From: Kaistia adipata DSM 17808
Lineage (GTDB): Bacteria; Pseudomonadota; Alphaproteobacteria; Rhizobiales; Kaistiaceae
Assembly (NCBI RefSeq): GCF_000423225.1
Contig: NZ_KE383991.1
Coordinates: 1,250,217-1,314,216, forward strand
Direction of reading: 5' to 3'
Length of the DNA stretch: 64,000 nucleotides
This document shows positions 33,448 to 44,600 of this stretch, in pieces. Both the position numbers and the translations under genes were made by a program. The stretch's first letter is position 1. Each line of letters opens with the position of its first letter. Below the pieces are notes generated by a model that had not been told where the DNA came from, searched no databases, and worked only from the letters and a program-made list of their open reading frames with translations.

Positions 33448-35709
33448 ATGGAAGGCTCCATCGTCCGCAACATTCACGCGCGGCCCGCGCCCCCGGCACT
33501 GACGACGGCCCGCGAGGCAGGCCGGCAGCTGCGACAGATGCCGGCCGACCCCGCCGAGCTGCCGACGCCGGGGCGAGAGGTCGCCATCACGCTGTTGCGA
33601 AAGAAGTGGCTGATCCTCGGCTTCGCCCTTCTCGGCGGCGCCCTTGCGGGCCTGTCCGCCCTCGCCCGCCCGCCGATCTATTCCGCCAGCACGCAGATCA
33701 TCGTCGAATCGGCCGGCGGCGGGGCCACGGGGGCGACCCCGCAGGATGTGCTCGACTCCACGATGGACAGCCACCTGACGATGCTGACCTCCGATGCGCA
33801 TCTGCGGCATGTCCTGGCCGCGCTTCGCGAGGGCGACGCGCAGCGAGCGGCGACAGCTGCCGAGGCAAGCCCTCCCTCCCCCGGCTTTTCCGGCCGACTG
33901 GCCGAGGCGCTTCGGGCGGCGCGGGCCTCGGCGGGCCACTTCCTGCGCGGGCTCCTGTCCGGCGGCGCGACATCCCCTCCCTCCCCGGAGGCAGCCGACA
34001 CCGCGGCGCGCGCCGCCCTGAAGGCCAATCTGCGGGTCGGCCAGGAACTGCGCTCGCGGATCATCACGATCGGTTTCACCGATCCGAACCCGGAGCAGGC
34101 CGCCCGTGTCGCCAACCTGGTCGCCTCCGTCTATGTCGACAATCTGGCGCAGCACAATCGCGAGCTGAAGGAGCAGGCCCTCGCCGGGATCGAGGAAAGC
34201 CTGCCGGTTGCGCAGCGCCAGCTGGCGAACGCCGCCAGCCAGCTGGACGCCTATCGCCTCACCCAGGGAGCCGGCAGTCCGGCCGGCTCCGACACGACCG
34301 GCCAGGAAATCACCCTGCTCGGCCAGCAGATCGCCCTGCTCGAGGCCGATCTCGCCGAAACGACCCGGCGGATCGACAAGATCCAGGCCTTGCGCCAGGG
34401 CGGCGCGCCGGCCCAAGAACTGGCCGCCGCGATCGGCTCTCCCGCCCTCGACGACCTTGCCGCCCGCGGTGCCCCCGCCGCGGGATCCGGCGGCGCTGCC
34501 GCCGCGACGACCGACCCGGCCGCGAGACTGGCCGAGCAGGTCGACAAGGCGATCGCCCATCTGGACGAGCAGGGGAACATGGATCGCACGCAGCTGGCCT
34601 TGCTGCGGCAACGCCGCGACGCGCTCAATGCGACGGCCAACGATGTCGCCGACCGCCTGTCGGGCCTGCGGGCCCTGGAGCTGCAGGTCGAGGTCGCGTC
34701 CCGCCGCTACAATGATCTGCTGAGCCGCCAGCAGGAGCTGGTGCAGCAGATTGCCTCCGCCGCCCCCGGCGTCGCGGTCTGGTCCGAAGCCTGGCCGCCG
34801 ACCCGGCCGACAACCCTGTCCTCCGCCTTCCTCATTCCGCCGGGAATGGTTGTGTTCGGCATCCTCGGCGCGCTGTTCGTCATCCTGCGGCACCGGTCCG
34901 ATCCCGTCCTGCGCAGCGAGGCCGCGGTCGAGGCGGCGCTGAAGATCCCCTGCGTCGGGCTTCTCCCCAGGATCGCCCGGCCGCAGGCGCAGCGACTGAG
35001 CCGGATGCTGCTGGCGGAGCCACAGTCGATCTATACGCGCGCGCTCCGCTCGCTGCTGGTTTCGCTGGGGGCGCCGGATGCCGGCCTGCGCCTGCCCAAC
35101 GTCCTGCTCATCACCTCGAGCAACCGCCAGGAGGGCAAGACCACGCTGGCCTGGAGCATCGCCCTGGCCGCGGCGCGGCTCGGCGAGACCGTGCTGTTTC
35201 TCGATCTCGACATGCGGGACGGCCCGTTGACACGCGAGTTCCGGGACGCCTTCAGCCGCACGACGAGCCAGGCGACCCTCGCCGAGGCGCTGCAGGGAAC
35301 CTGCCCTCTGGCCGACGCGATCGAGGAAATGCCGGACATCGGCATCCACTTCATACCGTCTCCCGGCGCCGGCTGCGATCTGCTTCCCCTGATGACATCG
35401 CCGGACGCCGCGTCGCGGCTGGAGCCGCTGCGCGAGGCCTACGCCCTCGTGGTCATCGATGGCCCGTCGGCGTCGGAAGGCCCGGAGGCGAGGCTTGCGA
35501 CAGCCTGGGCCGACGCGGTGCTCTTCGCCGTGCGCTGGGGCACGACGGAGCCGAACCTGGCCCGCGAGGCACTAGCGAGCCTCGGCGCCGGGCCGTTTGA
35601 CGATCGCGCCCTGCCGATCGCCAGCGTGCTGACCCAGGTCAACCTGAAACAGCATGCCGGCTTCCGGTTCGGCGACAGCGGCGACCTCCTGCTTGCCGGC
35701 CAGCGATGA
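33448..35709 (+). CDS. Wzc-like polysaccharide co-polymerase with BY-kinase-like ATPase domain
   Basis: A 753-residue protein. The N-terminal Wzz domain has a transmembrane segment at about residues 50-70 (KKWLILGFALLGGALAGLSA), a long periplasmic coiled coil to about 455, and a second membrane segment near 470 (AFLIPPGMVVFGILGALFVIL). The cytoplasmic ATPase carries Walker A SSNRQEGKTT at about 556-565, Walker A' VLFLDLDMR and Walker B ALVVIDGPS. It controls chain length and couples synthesis with the Wza-like exporter. The usual C-terminal tyrosine cluster is absent: the protein ends FGDSGDLLLAGQR. Autophosphorylation of the standard kind is therefore doubtful. Confidence 0.88.
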   Translation: MEGSIVRNIHARPAPPALTTAREAGRQLRQMPADPAELPTPGREVAITLLRKKWLILGFALLGGALAGLSALARPPIYSASTQIIVESAGGGATGATPQDVLDSTMDSHLTMLTSDAHLRHVLAALREGDAQRAATAAEASPPSPGFSGRLAEALRAARASAGHFLRGLLSGGATSPPSPEAADTAARAALKANLRVGQELRSRIITIGFTDPNPEQAARVANLVASVYVDNLAQHNRELKEQALAGIEESLPVAQRQLANAASQLDAYRLTQGAGSPAGSDTTGQEITLLGQQIALLEADLAETTRRIDKIQALRQGGAPAQELAAAIGSPALDDLAARGAPAAGSGGAAAATTDPAARLAEQVDKAIAHLDEQGNMDRTQLALLRQRRDALNATANDVADRLSGLRALELQVEVASRRYNDLLSRQQELVQQIASAAPGVAVWSEAWPPTRPTTLSSAFLIPPGMVVFGILGALFVILRHRSDPVLRSEAAVEAALKIPCVGLLPRIARPQAQRLSRMLLAEPQSIYTRALRSLLVSLGAPDAGLRLPNVLLITSSNRQEGKTTLAWSIALAAARLGETVLFLDLDMRDGPLTREFRDAFSRTTSQATLAEALQGTCPLADAIEEMPDIGIHFIPSPGAGCDLLPLMTSPDAASRLEPLREAYALVVIDGPSASEGPEARLATAWADAVLFAVRWGTTEPNLAREALASLGAGPFDDRALPIASVLTQVNLKQHAGFRFGDSGDLLLAGQR

Positions 35710-35769
35710 GGAGCAGACCGACCAAATCCGCCTCCACCCGAGGCGTTCCGGAGCGCGCCAGCCAAGCGG

Positions 35770-36594
35770 ATGCGAACTGCCATGATCATTGAGCTCTTCG
35801 GCCCTCCCGGATCCGGCAAGACGACCTTCGCGCAGGAGCTCGCGCGCCACCTGCGCGAGAGCGGCTACAGGGTCCGGGTCATGCGAAGCTATCCGCGCCG
35901 GACGGTGCAGCACGGCTTCGACCGCTATGGCATCCTCTATTTCGTCTATCGGATCTGCGCCGCCTTCGCGCATACCACCTACGCGGTCGCGGCCTCTCCG
36001 ATCGCTCAAAGCGAGATCAAGATCTCCGGCGACCTGGTGAAGATCATGCCGCCGTCGCAGATGATCTGGCGGATACGGCTCTGGCAATACATCATCAAGC
36101 TGTCCAGACGCTGGAACGCCGCCAGGATGTCCGAGGACATCGTCATCTTCGACCAGGGCTTCGTGCAGGCGATCGTCTCCCTGGCGATCTTCAACGGCGC
36201 CGCCGACGACGCGCTGCTCTCGGCGGCGCTCGACCTCGCGCCGCAGGCCGACTTCGCCATCCGCCTGCTGGCGCCGCGCGACCTCATCGAAACGCGCCTG
36301 CTGACACGGATGCAATACGAGTCGAAGGCGGAGCGCCTGCTTGAAGTCGAAGTATCCACGAACATGGCTTCGTTCGGCATATTCGACGACGTCAACCGAG
36401 TCATAGAAAACAAGAAGCGGACAATCTTTCCGATCCAGCCGGTCGATCATGAAACGACGCAAGAATGCCTCCAGATGATCAAGAAGATGATCTCCGAAAT
36501 TCTGGATGGATCGAAGACCAAGCGCTCGAAAGATCCGGAACTCGGGCCGGGCGGAATGGATGCCAGCACGCTTCTGGATGGGAGCAGCCGATGA
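35770..36594 (+). CDS. P-loop nucleotide-binding protein, kinase-like, unknown substrate
   Basis: A 274-residue protein whose first 20 residues hold a strong Walker A, FGPPGSGKTT, followed by a helix (FAQELARHLRESGYRVRV). A Walker B-like or lid region appears as EDIVIFDQGFVQAI (about residues 120-135), and an arginine-rich lid at LAPRDLIETRLLTRMQYESKAERL. This resembles thymidylate/adenylate-kinase-fold small-molecule kinases. No named family is certain. It sits between the Wzc-like and Wzx genes and overlaps the latter by four bases, so it belongs to the operon. Phosphorylation of a sugar, lipid or other small precursor is the best guess. The start could be the ATG at 35782. Confidence 0.7.
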   Translation: MRTAMIIELFGPPGSGKTTFAQELARHLRESGYRVRVMRSYPRRTVQHGFDRYGILYFVYRICAAFAHTTYAVAASPIAQSEIKISGDLVKIMPPSQMIWRIRLWQYIIKLSRRWNAARMSEDIVIFDQGFVQAIVSLAIFNGAADDALLSAALDLAPQADFAIRLLAPRDLIETRLLTRMQYESKAERLLEVEVSTNMASFGIFDDVNRVIENKKRTIFPIQPVDHETTQECLQMIKKMISEILDGSKTKRSKDPELGPGGMDASTLLDGSSR

Positions 36595-38102
36595 CTGCCT
36601 ATGCGCAAGAAAGCCGGGCCCGGCCGCGGAAGATCGCCCGGAGCCTCGGTCCCGAGTCTCCGGATGCGGCCAGGCGAACGGAGGGCGATGGCGCTGGCCG
36701 AGCGGCGCGTCCGCGGAAGGAGACCGGGCGCAGCCTGGCCTATGGCAGCCTCTTCGCCCTGCTGATCTATATCTGCGGCGCCGGCCTCACCAGCCTCGCG
36801 CAATTGCTGATCGCGCGGCTGGTCGGCACCTCGAGCTACGGCATCTACGCCTACACCATGGCCTGGGCCACGGTGCTCGCCTATCTGTCGACGCTCGGGT
36901 TCAACGTGTCGCTGCTGCGCTTCGTGCCGGCCTACAACGCCGTCGGCCGGATGGACCTGGCCCGCGGCGTGATCCGTTTCGCCCTGCGGCGCGCCATGAT
37001 CGCCGCCACGCTTTGCGCCGGCATCGGCGCCGCCCTGATCGTGACCGTCTCGGATCATCTCGGCGCGGAACTACGGACCAGCCTGCTCCTTGGCATGGCG
37101 GCCGTGCCGCTGATCACGGCCTACTCCCTCGGCGCGACGCTGGTGCGCGCCTTTGGCGGCGTGATCTCGGCGCTGCTGCCGGAGCGCATCGTCCGGGACG
37201 GGCTTCTGCTGATCATCCTGGCGGGAGCGGGACTGGCCGGCTCCTGGGCCCTGGATGCCCCGGTGGTGATGATGGCGGCGGTGACGAGCTCGGCCGTCAC
37301 CGCGGGGCTGGCCTTCACGACGGCGATCCGGCTCTGCCCCGCCAGCCTGCGCGGCGTGACGGCGAGCTACGCGCCCGGCGAATGGTGGGCGGCCGCCCCG
37401 CCGATCATGCTCATCACCGGGCTCGACGTCTTCATCAACCGGACCGGGGTCATGCTCCTGGGCTGGACGGGGGATGTGCGCAATGCCGGCATCTTCGCCG
37501 TCGGCCTGAACGTCGCCATGCTGGTGGCCCTGTCGCGGGTCGCGATCAGCATCATGTTCGCGCCGAGCGTGGCGGACCTCCATGCCCGCAACGACATGGA
37601 AGGGCTGCGGCGCCAGTTCGCGCGCGCCACGCTGTTGTGCTTCGGCGGCGCGGTCACCCTCGCCGTGCCGCTCCTGCTCGCGATCGAACCGTTCCTGCGC
37701 TGGTTCGGCGAGGATTTCGTCGCTGCGGCGCCGATCACGCGCATCCTCATCCTGGGCTATGTCTTCGCGGCCGCCTGGGGGCCGCAGCAGAACCTGCTGA
37801 CCATGACCGGACGCGAATGGGCGGCCGCGACGACCATGATCGCGGGCGCGGTCACCAATGTGCTCGGCGGCCTCATCGGCGTGATGCTGTACGGGCCGAT
37901 CGGCGCGGCCATCGGCATCACCTTCGCCCTGGTGGTCTGGCACTCCTCCATGGCGGTCTACATCTTCCGGCGGCTGAACATGCTGCCGGGCCTCGCCTTG
38001 GCGGCGCTCGCCCTCAAGCGCCAGATCCTGGACCGGCGCGGCGCGGCATCCCCGACGCCGCGGGTCGCGACGGACCCGGCCGGAAGCGGCCGGGCCCGAT
38101 AG
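36591..38102 (+). CDS. Polysaccharide flippase (Wzx-like, MATE/MOP superfamily)
   Basis: A 503-residue integral membrane protein with 12-14 hydrophobic segments. The N-terminal half starts after a 45-residue basic tail with SLAYGSLFALLIYICGAG, then SLAQLLIARLVGTSSYGIYAYTMAWAT, the typical Wzx/MOP opening. Further helices follow to the C-terminus (ITFALVVWHSSMAVYIFRRL). It flips the undecaprenyl-linked repeat unit across the inner membrane for the Wzy-like polymerase. Start by ATGA overlap with the P-loop gene. It is the last gene of the right arm. Confidence 0.85.
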   Translation: MTAYAQESRARPRKIARSLGPESPDAARRTEGDGAGRAARPRKETGRSLAYGSLFALLIYICGAGLTSLAQLLIARLVGTSSYGIYAYTMAWATVLAYLSTLGFNVSLLRFVPAYNAVGRMDLARGVIRFALRRAMIAATLCAGIGAALIVTVSDHLGAELRTSLLLGMAAVPLITAYSLGATLVRAFGGVISALLPERIVRDGLLLIILAGAGLAGSWALDAPVVMMAAVTSSAVTAGLAFTTAIRLCPASLRGVTASYAPGEWWAAAPPIMLITGLDVFINRTGVMLLGWTGDVRNAGIFAVGLNVAMLVALSRVAISIMFAPSVADLHARNDMEGLRRQFARATLLCFGGAVTLAVPLLLAIEPFLRWFGEDFVAAAPITRILILGYVFAAAWGPQQNLLTMTGREWAAATTMIAGAVTNVLGGLIGVMLYGPIGAAIGITFALVVWHSSMAVYIFRRLNMLPGLALAALALKRQILDRRGAASPTPRVATDPAGSGRAR

Positions 38103-38653
38103 CCCCCGTCATCGGCGCTCTCCAACCGATCCGTCGGTCTCGCCATGAGCCGGACGCCAGCCAGGTGGAGCGGGTCGGAGGCGGCCCGCCGCCGCTCGCG
38201 CCGCCGCCGACGCCCGCTGGCCCTGGCGCCGCTCCTCGCCAATCTCCGGAATTGGCCTGCGGTTGCCGGCACGGCACGTCGACCCCGGGTTGAGCTCGAC
38301 ATGCCGGGGATCGATACGGCACCGCGGCACTCAGCAGCGAGATCCATCCCCCCAACCGGGCGATGGATCTCGGATACCGGGCTTGCAGCGTGCTCTCCTA
38401 ACCGGCGGAGCAGCATGAGCGAAACGCACGCAACCACGCGGACCCGGCCACCGGTCGGAGGCGGCTTCCAGCGGGCCGGAATCGACGCGATTGGCCTGAT
38501 ACATGGGCCGACAGGGCATTGAGCCGCAAGAGCGCCCTAACCTCTGCGACCATGGATACACTCAGAGCGAATAGCGAGCTGCGACTACAACCCATCCACG
38601 ACAGCTTGGACTGATTACGATAGTCTGACGAAAACGAACGCTGGGGGGACGAG
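38103..38653. other. Non-coding boundary region with a stem-loop
   Basis: About 550 bp between the flippase and the large defence gene. CGAGATCCATC at 38338-38348 pairs perfectly with GATGGATCTCG at 38362-38372 (11-bp stem, 13-base loop, no T-run), probably ending the polysaccharide operon. A 13-bp direct repeat GGTCGGAGGCGGC occurs near 38174 and 38456. Base composition becomes less GC-biased toward 38530-38640. No credible gene, tRNA or att duplicate was seen. Confidence 0.45.
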
Positions 38654-41600
38654 GTGACTGAGCAGCTTTTGAATATTCGTGCGTTCACCGCCGGACATCT
38701 GAGCGTCGCCTTCCATCAGAACGCCATTCCGGCCATCAGCGAGATCGTCATCGAGAACACCTCAGAGATCGACGCAACCGATCTCCTCATCGAGGTCGTC
38801 AGCGAGCCGGCCTTCGCTCGCCCCCTGGCCATTCGCATCGAACGGATCGCCGCCGGCAACATCCACCATGTGAGGACGCCGGATCTTCCGCTCGACGCCG
38901 GGTTCCTGCGCGGGCTTAAGGAAGGTGTTCGCGGATCGCTCTCGTTCCGGCTTGCCGCGAGCGGCGAACCGGTCGCGACCGAGATCGTCGAATTCCAGCT
39001 CCTGCCGCCGGCGCAGTGGGGCGGCGTCGGCGCAACGCCGGAACTTCTCGCCGCCTTCGTGCGGCCGAACGACCCCGCAATCGACGCGGTCCTGCGCGAC
39101 GCGGCGACCCGCCTGGCGGAAGCGGGGAAATCCAGCGCCATCGACGGCTACACCAGCGGGCGCAAGGAGCGGGTCTGGGAACTCGCCTCCGCGATCTGGT
39201 CGGCGCTCGCCGCGCGCGGGATCGCCTATGTCCTCCCGCCTGCGAGCTTCGAGCGGACAGGCCAGAAGGTCCGCGGGCCGAGCGATATCCTCGAACGCCG
39301 CGTCGGGACCTGTCTGGACACGACGCTGCTTTACGCCGCTTGCTTGGAGCAGGCCGGCCTGCATCCGCTTGTCGTTCTGACGGCAGGACACGCCTTTGTC
39401 GGCCTGTGGCTCAAGAACGAGGGCTTCCCGACGGCGGTGGTCGATGACGTGCAATCGCTTCGCAAGCGTCGCGATCTCGAGGACATGCTCTTCGTCGAGA
39501 CCACGCTGCTGACGCAGACACCGGCCGCGCGCTTCGCGCATGCGATCGAAAAAGGCAACCGACAGGTCGACGAGGATGCGAGCGCACCGCTCGAACTCGC
39601 CATCGACATCCAACGCAGCCGGACGCGTGGCATTCGCCCGCTTGAACTCGGCGAGGCGAGCGGGACGACACGGCCCATGACCGACGTCCCTGCTGCCGAA
39701 ATCGCCCTGGAGGAAGCGCCTGCCTTCGTGCAGGAGATCGTGGTTCGCGAGGAAGAGGATCCGACCGTCGACCGGCTCGAGCGCTGGAAGCGGAAGCTCC
39801 TGGACCTGACGCTGCGCAACAAGCTGCTCAACTTCAAGGACACCCGGAAAGCGATCACGCTCGATTGCCCGGCGCCGGCGACCCTCGAGGACATGCTGGC
39901 CGGCGGCGAGCGGTTCAAGCTGCTCGGTCGCGCCGACGTGCTGACGGGGGCCGACCAGCGCGACGCCGGCCTCTTCGAGGCGCAACGCCAGGATGACGGG
40001 CGCAGGTCCTTCCTGCTCCAGGCGCTCTCGCAGCGAGAGCTGCATACGGATCTCACCGACAAGGAGCTCGACGCCAGACTGACCGATCTCTACCGCCTGA
40101 CGCGGACGGCCTTCGAAGAGGGCGGCTCGAACATCCTCTTCCTGGCCTTCGGCTTCCTCAAATGGTCCGCCAAGGAGGGATCTCCTCCGTGTCGCGCGCC
40201 GCTAGTCCTGATCCCGGCCTCGCTGCAGCGGTCGAGCGTTCGAGCCGGCTTCCGGCTGGCGCTGCATGACGAGGAGCCGCGCTTCAACCCGACGCTCCTG
40301 CAGCTGCTGCGGCAGGATTTCAGCCTGCGGATGCCCGAACTCGAAAAGGAGCTGCCGATCGACGAGAACGGTCTCGACATCGACCGGATCCTGCAGATCG
40401 TGCGCACCCATGTGCGGGATCTTCCCGGCTGGGAAGTGACGGCGGAAGTCATGCTGTCGACGTTCTCCTTCACCAAATTCCTGATGTGGAAGGACCTTGT
40501 CGACCGGACGGAGCTTCTGAAGCGCAACCCGGTCGTCCGCCACCTGATCGACACGCCGAAGCACAGCTACAGCGATCCCGCCTCCTTCCCCGAGGCGCAT
40601 GACATCGACAGGGATCATCATCCGGTCGATGTGTTCGCGCCGCTCTCGGCGGATTCATCCCAGCTCGCGGCGGTTCTGGCCGCCGCTTCTGGCAAGGATT
40701 TCGTCCTGTTCGGACCGCCGGGAACGGGCAAGAGCCAGACCATCGCCAACATGATCTCGCAATGCCTTGCGCTCGGAAAGACAGTGCTCTTCGTCTCGCA
40801 GAAAACAGCGGCACTCGAGGTCGTGCAGCGGCGGCTGAAGGCGATCGGGCTCGGCGAATACTGCCTGGAGGTTCATTCGACCAAGGCGCAGAAGGCACAG
40901 GTTCTCGGCCAGCTCAAGACGGCGTGGCATGAGCGGGCCGCGCCAGATGCCTCGCAGTGGCAGGAGGCGACGGCGGAGCTCGGCCGGCTGCGGGACGAGC
41001 TCAATGCCCTGGTAGCGGCACTGCATAACCGACGATCGAACGGCATGACCGCCTATCAAGGCTTCAGCCAGGTGATCGGAACACGCGACCTCGTCGAGGA
41101 TATCGTGCTCGATTGGGGCTCGCAGGAGCACACCCCTGCCGAGCGCGAAGCACTTGCCGAAATCGTGCGCAAGCTTCGCACCGACATGGGAGCGATCGGC
41201 AATCCCGCCCAGCATCCACTGCGCGGACTCGAAGTCGTTTCCTGGACCCCGGCCTGGCGGACGCGCATTCTGGATGCAGGCAAGCAATACACCGTTGCCG
41301 CCAACGCCTTTGAGGGCCTTGCGGAACGCTTCGGAGAAACTGTCGGTCTGGCGGTGCCTCCCGACGTAGCCTCGCTCGATGCTCTGGAAGCGCTCGGGGC
41401 GGTGTTGACTGATCCGAATGCGCCGCTGGGTTCGCGCCTGCTCGCTCCAGAGGGAGACTTGCTCGCCTCCGCTCTCACCACGATCGAAGTCCTGCAACAG
41501 CAGGCGCGCGCCCCGACACAGCGGCTCCAGAGCGACTATGCGCCATCGATCTTCGGCGAAGACTTGACGGCGCTTCGCGCGGAATGGACGGAGGCCAGTG

Positions 41601-44600
41601 CCTCGAACTTCCTGGTTCGCGGCAGCCGGCAACGCAAGGTTCGCGACAAACTGCAAGCCTTCGCCAGCAAGCAGGTCGGCGAGGATGTGGCGCGTGAGCT
41701 GATCGCCCTGATCGAGCTTCGCGACATCGTCGAGAAAGTGAACGAGGCTTCGGAGCCGCTGCGCGCCGTCGGACTGAAGGCGAATGGCCTGGACGTCGAG
41801 CTGGAAGGCCTTCGCGCGGCCCTCGCCTGGTCCGAACGCGCACGCTCCGCCGCGGCCCGGATCGCCGGCCCGCTCGCGCTACAACCGAGCGACATCATCG
41901 GCCACGTCATCATGCTGCTGCGCGACTATCGCGACCTGCTGGCGGCAGGCGGCCAGGCGCATTCCGCCTATCAAGCCTTTGCCGCCGGTCTTCGCGAGCT
42001 CGCGACGACCGAGGCCGAGCTTGCCGGCCTCGCGGCGCGCGAGACGCTCACGGAGCGAGGCGACGCGTGGCCGGGCGATGGCCCGCGAATGGTTCAGCGC
42101 TGGATGGCCAACCTCAACCGGATCCAGGACTGGTGCCACTGGAACGCGACCGCCGAAAGCGCCAGGCAGAGCGGGCTGCGGCCGATCGTCGACGCCGTCC
42201 TCGCCGGACAAGTCGCGCCAGACGCGATCGAGACGGCATTCCGGGGCGCCTATGCGCGCTGGTGGATCGACGAGATCGTCACCAACGATCCCGTGCTGCG
42301 GTCTTTCTCGGTCACTCGCCAGGAGGATGCCATCGCACGCTTCCGCGCGGCCGACGAGCGCGTGTCGGAGCTCGCGAAGCTAATCGTTCGCGCGCGGCTG
42401 AAGGGCGACATCCCGCCACCCACGGCCTTCGGCGCCGATCCCGAGTGGGGGACGCTGGCGCGCGAACTCACCAAACGAGCGCGCCATCAGCCGCTCCGGC
42501 AGCTCTTCGGCACGATTCCCACCGTGCTGACGCGGCTGACGCCTTGTGTGATGATGAGCCCGCTCTCGATCGCGCAATACCTGCCGGCGGACAGCCGGCC
42601 CTTCGACGTCGTCATCTTCGACGAGGCGTCGCAGATTCCGGTATGGGACGCGATCGGCGCGATCGCGCGCGGCAATCAGGTGGTCATTGTCGGCGACCCC
42701 GAGCAATTGCCGCCGACCAGCGTCGGCGAGCGTGGCATCGATGAGATCGAGGACGGCACTGACGTCGCCGACCAGGAAAGCATCCTCGACGAATGCCTGG
42801 CCTCCAACATTCCGCCGCGCCGACTGACCTGGCACTACCGCAGTCGGCATGAGAGCCTGATCGCCTTCTCCAACCAGGAATATTATCGCGGCCAGCTGAT
42901 CACCTCCCCGTCCGCCGTCACCGAGGACACGGCGGTGCGCTATGTCCATGTGCCGAACGGCGTCTACGAGCGGGGCGCGGGCCGGGTGAACCGCGAGGAG
43001 GCCCGCGCGGTCGTCGCCGACATCGTGCGGCGGCTGAGCGAGCCAGATTTCGAGCGCGATCGTTCCTCACTCGGCATCGTGACCTTCAATGGCGAGCAGC
43101 AGCGACTGATCGAGAACCTCCTCGATGCGGAGCGTCGCAACCGGCCCGAGCTTGAGCCGTTCTTCGATCCGAAGCGCTGGCACGAGCCCGTTTTCGTCAA
43201 GAATCTGGAGAATGTCCAAGGCGACGAGCGTGACGTCATCCTCTTCTCCGTGGCGGTCGCGCCCGATGCGAGCGGACGCGCGGTCGCGACCATCAGTTCG
43301 CTGAACAAGGAGGGCGGCCATCGCCGCCTCAACGTGGCGATCACTCGAGCCCGCAGGGAAATGGTCGTGTTCGCGACGCTGCATCCCGACCAGATCGACC
43401 TCTCCCGCACCGCCGCGCGCGGCGTGCGTGATTTCAAGCACTTCCTGGAGTTCGCCCAGCGCGGGACGCGTGCGCTGGCCGAAGCCTTCGCCTTGACGGG
43501 AGGCGGGACGGAATCGCCCTTCGAAGATGCGGTGAAGACGGCGCTCGAAAGCCGCGGCTGGATCGTCCACACGCAGATTGGCGTGTCGGGGTTCCGCATC
43601 GATCTCGGCATCGTCGATCCCGATGCGCAGGGGAGCTATCTGGCCGGGGTCGAATGCGACGGGGCGACCTACCATCGTTCGGCCACGGCGCGCGACCGCG
43701 ATCGTTTGCGCGAGAACGTGCTGATCCAGCTCGGCTGGCGGATCCGGCGGGTCTGGAGCCCGGATTGGTGGATGAACGCCCCCGCCGCCTTCGAACGGCT
43801 GCACGACCAGCTTTTGTCCGATCTCGAGGCCTCGCGAGCGGAACGGGAAGCGCGCGAGGCGGCCGCCCGAACGGCCCCCGAGCCGACGATCGAAGCGGCA
43901 TCCATCGACACGGCCGAGGCAGGCGTTCAACCGTTCGACACGGCTGCGGATGCGCCACCGGACATCGAAGTGCAGGAGGAGCCGGCGGACTTCGACCAAC
44001 CCGGCCTTCCGCCACCGCACATTCCCTCTCCATCGGTCGGCACCTATGCGGCGCCGCCATCCCTACCCGACCGGACACCGCCGGCAGCACCGGCCGGATA
44101 CCGTCAGACCGACCTCCGCGAGGCCGGCTTCGAGCCGGACGGCGAGCGGTTCTACGATCCCGCGCATCAGTCGACGATCCGGGCAATGGTGAAGCACGTT
44201 CTGAGTGAAGAGGCGCCGATCTACGCGGATCTCCTCGTCCAGCGCATCGCCCGCGCGCACGGCTTTTCCCGCGCCGCCAACCGAATCCGCGAGACGGTGC
44301 TTGCCGCCGCAGGCTCGAGCTATCCCAGAACGACGGACGACGAGCGCCTATTGCTTTGGCACCACGACCAGGATGCAACGGCGATCTTCGCCTTCCGTGG
44401 TCTCGCCGAGGCGCGCGACCATTCCGACATTCCAATCGTCGAGCTTGCCAGCCTGGCGCAGCTCTATCTCGCGGAAGGCGCCGATCGCGAGGAGGCCGTG
44501 CGACGGATGGCGCAAGAGCTAGACCTCGGCCGGCTTCGTGCCACCACGCGAGAGCGCCTGGAACGAGCGGTAGACCAAGCGGTGAAGGCGGCGTCTAATT

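Noticed and set aside
33364-35349. Minus-strand open frame of about 661 codons opposite the Wzc-like gene
   Set aside because: Shadow of a well-supported coding gene; no recognisable domain.
38338-38372. Stem-loop as an attachment site for the island
   Set aside because: It shares no sequence with the tRNA-Met 3' end and looks like an ordinary operon-end hairpin.
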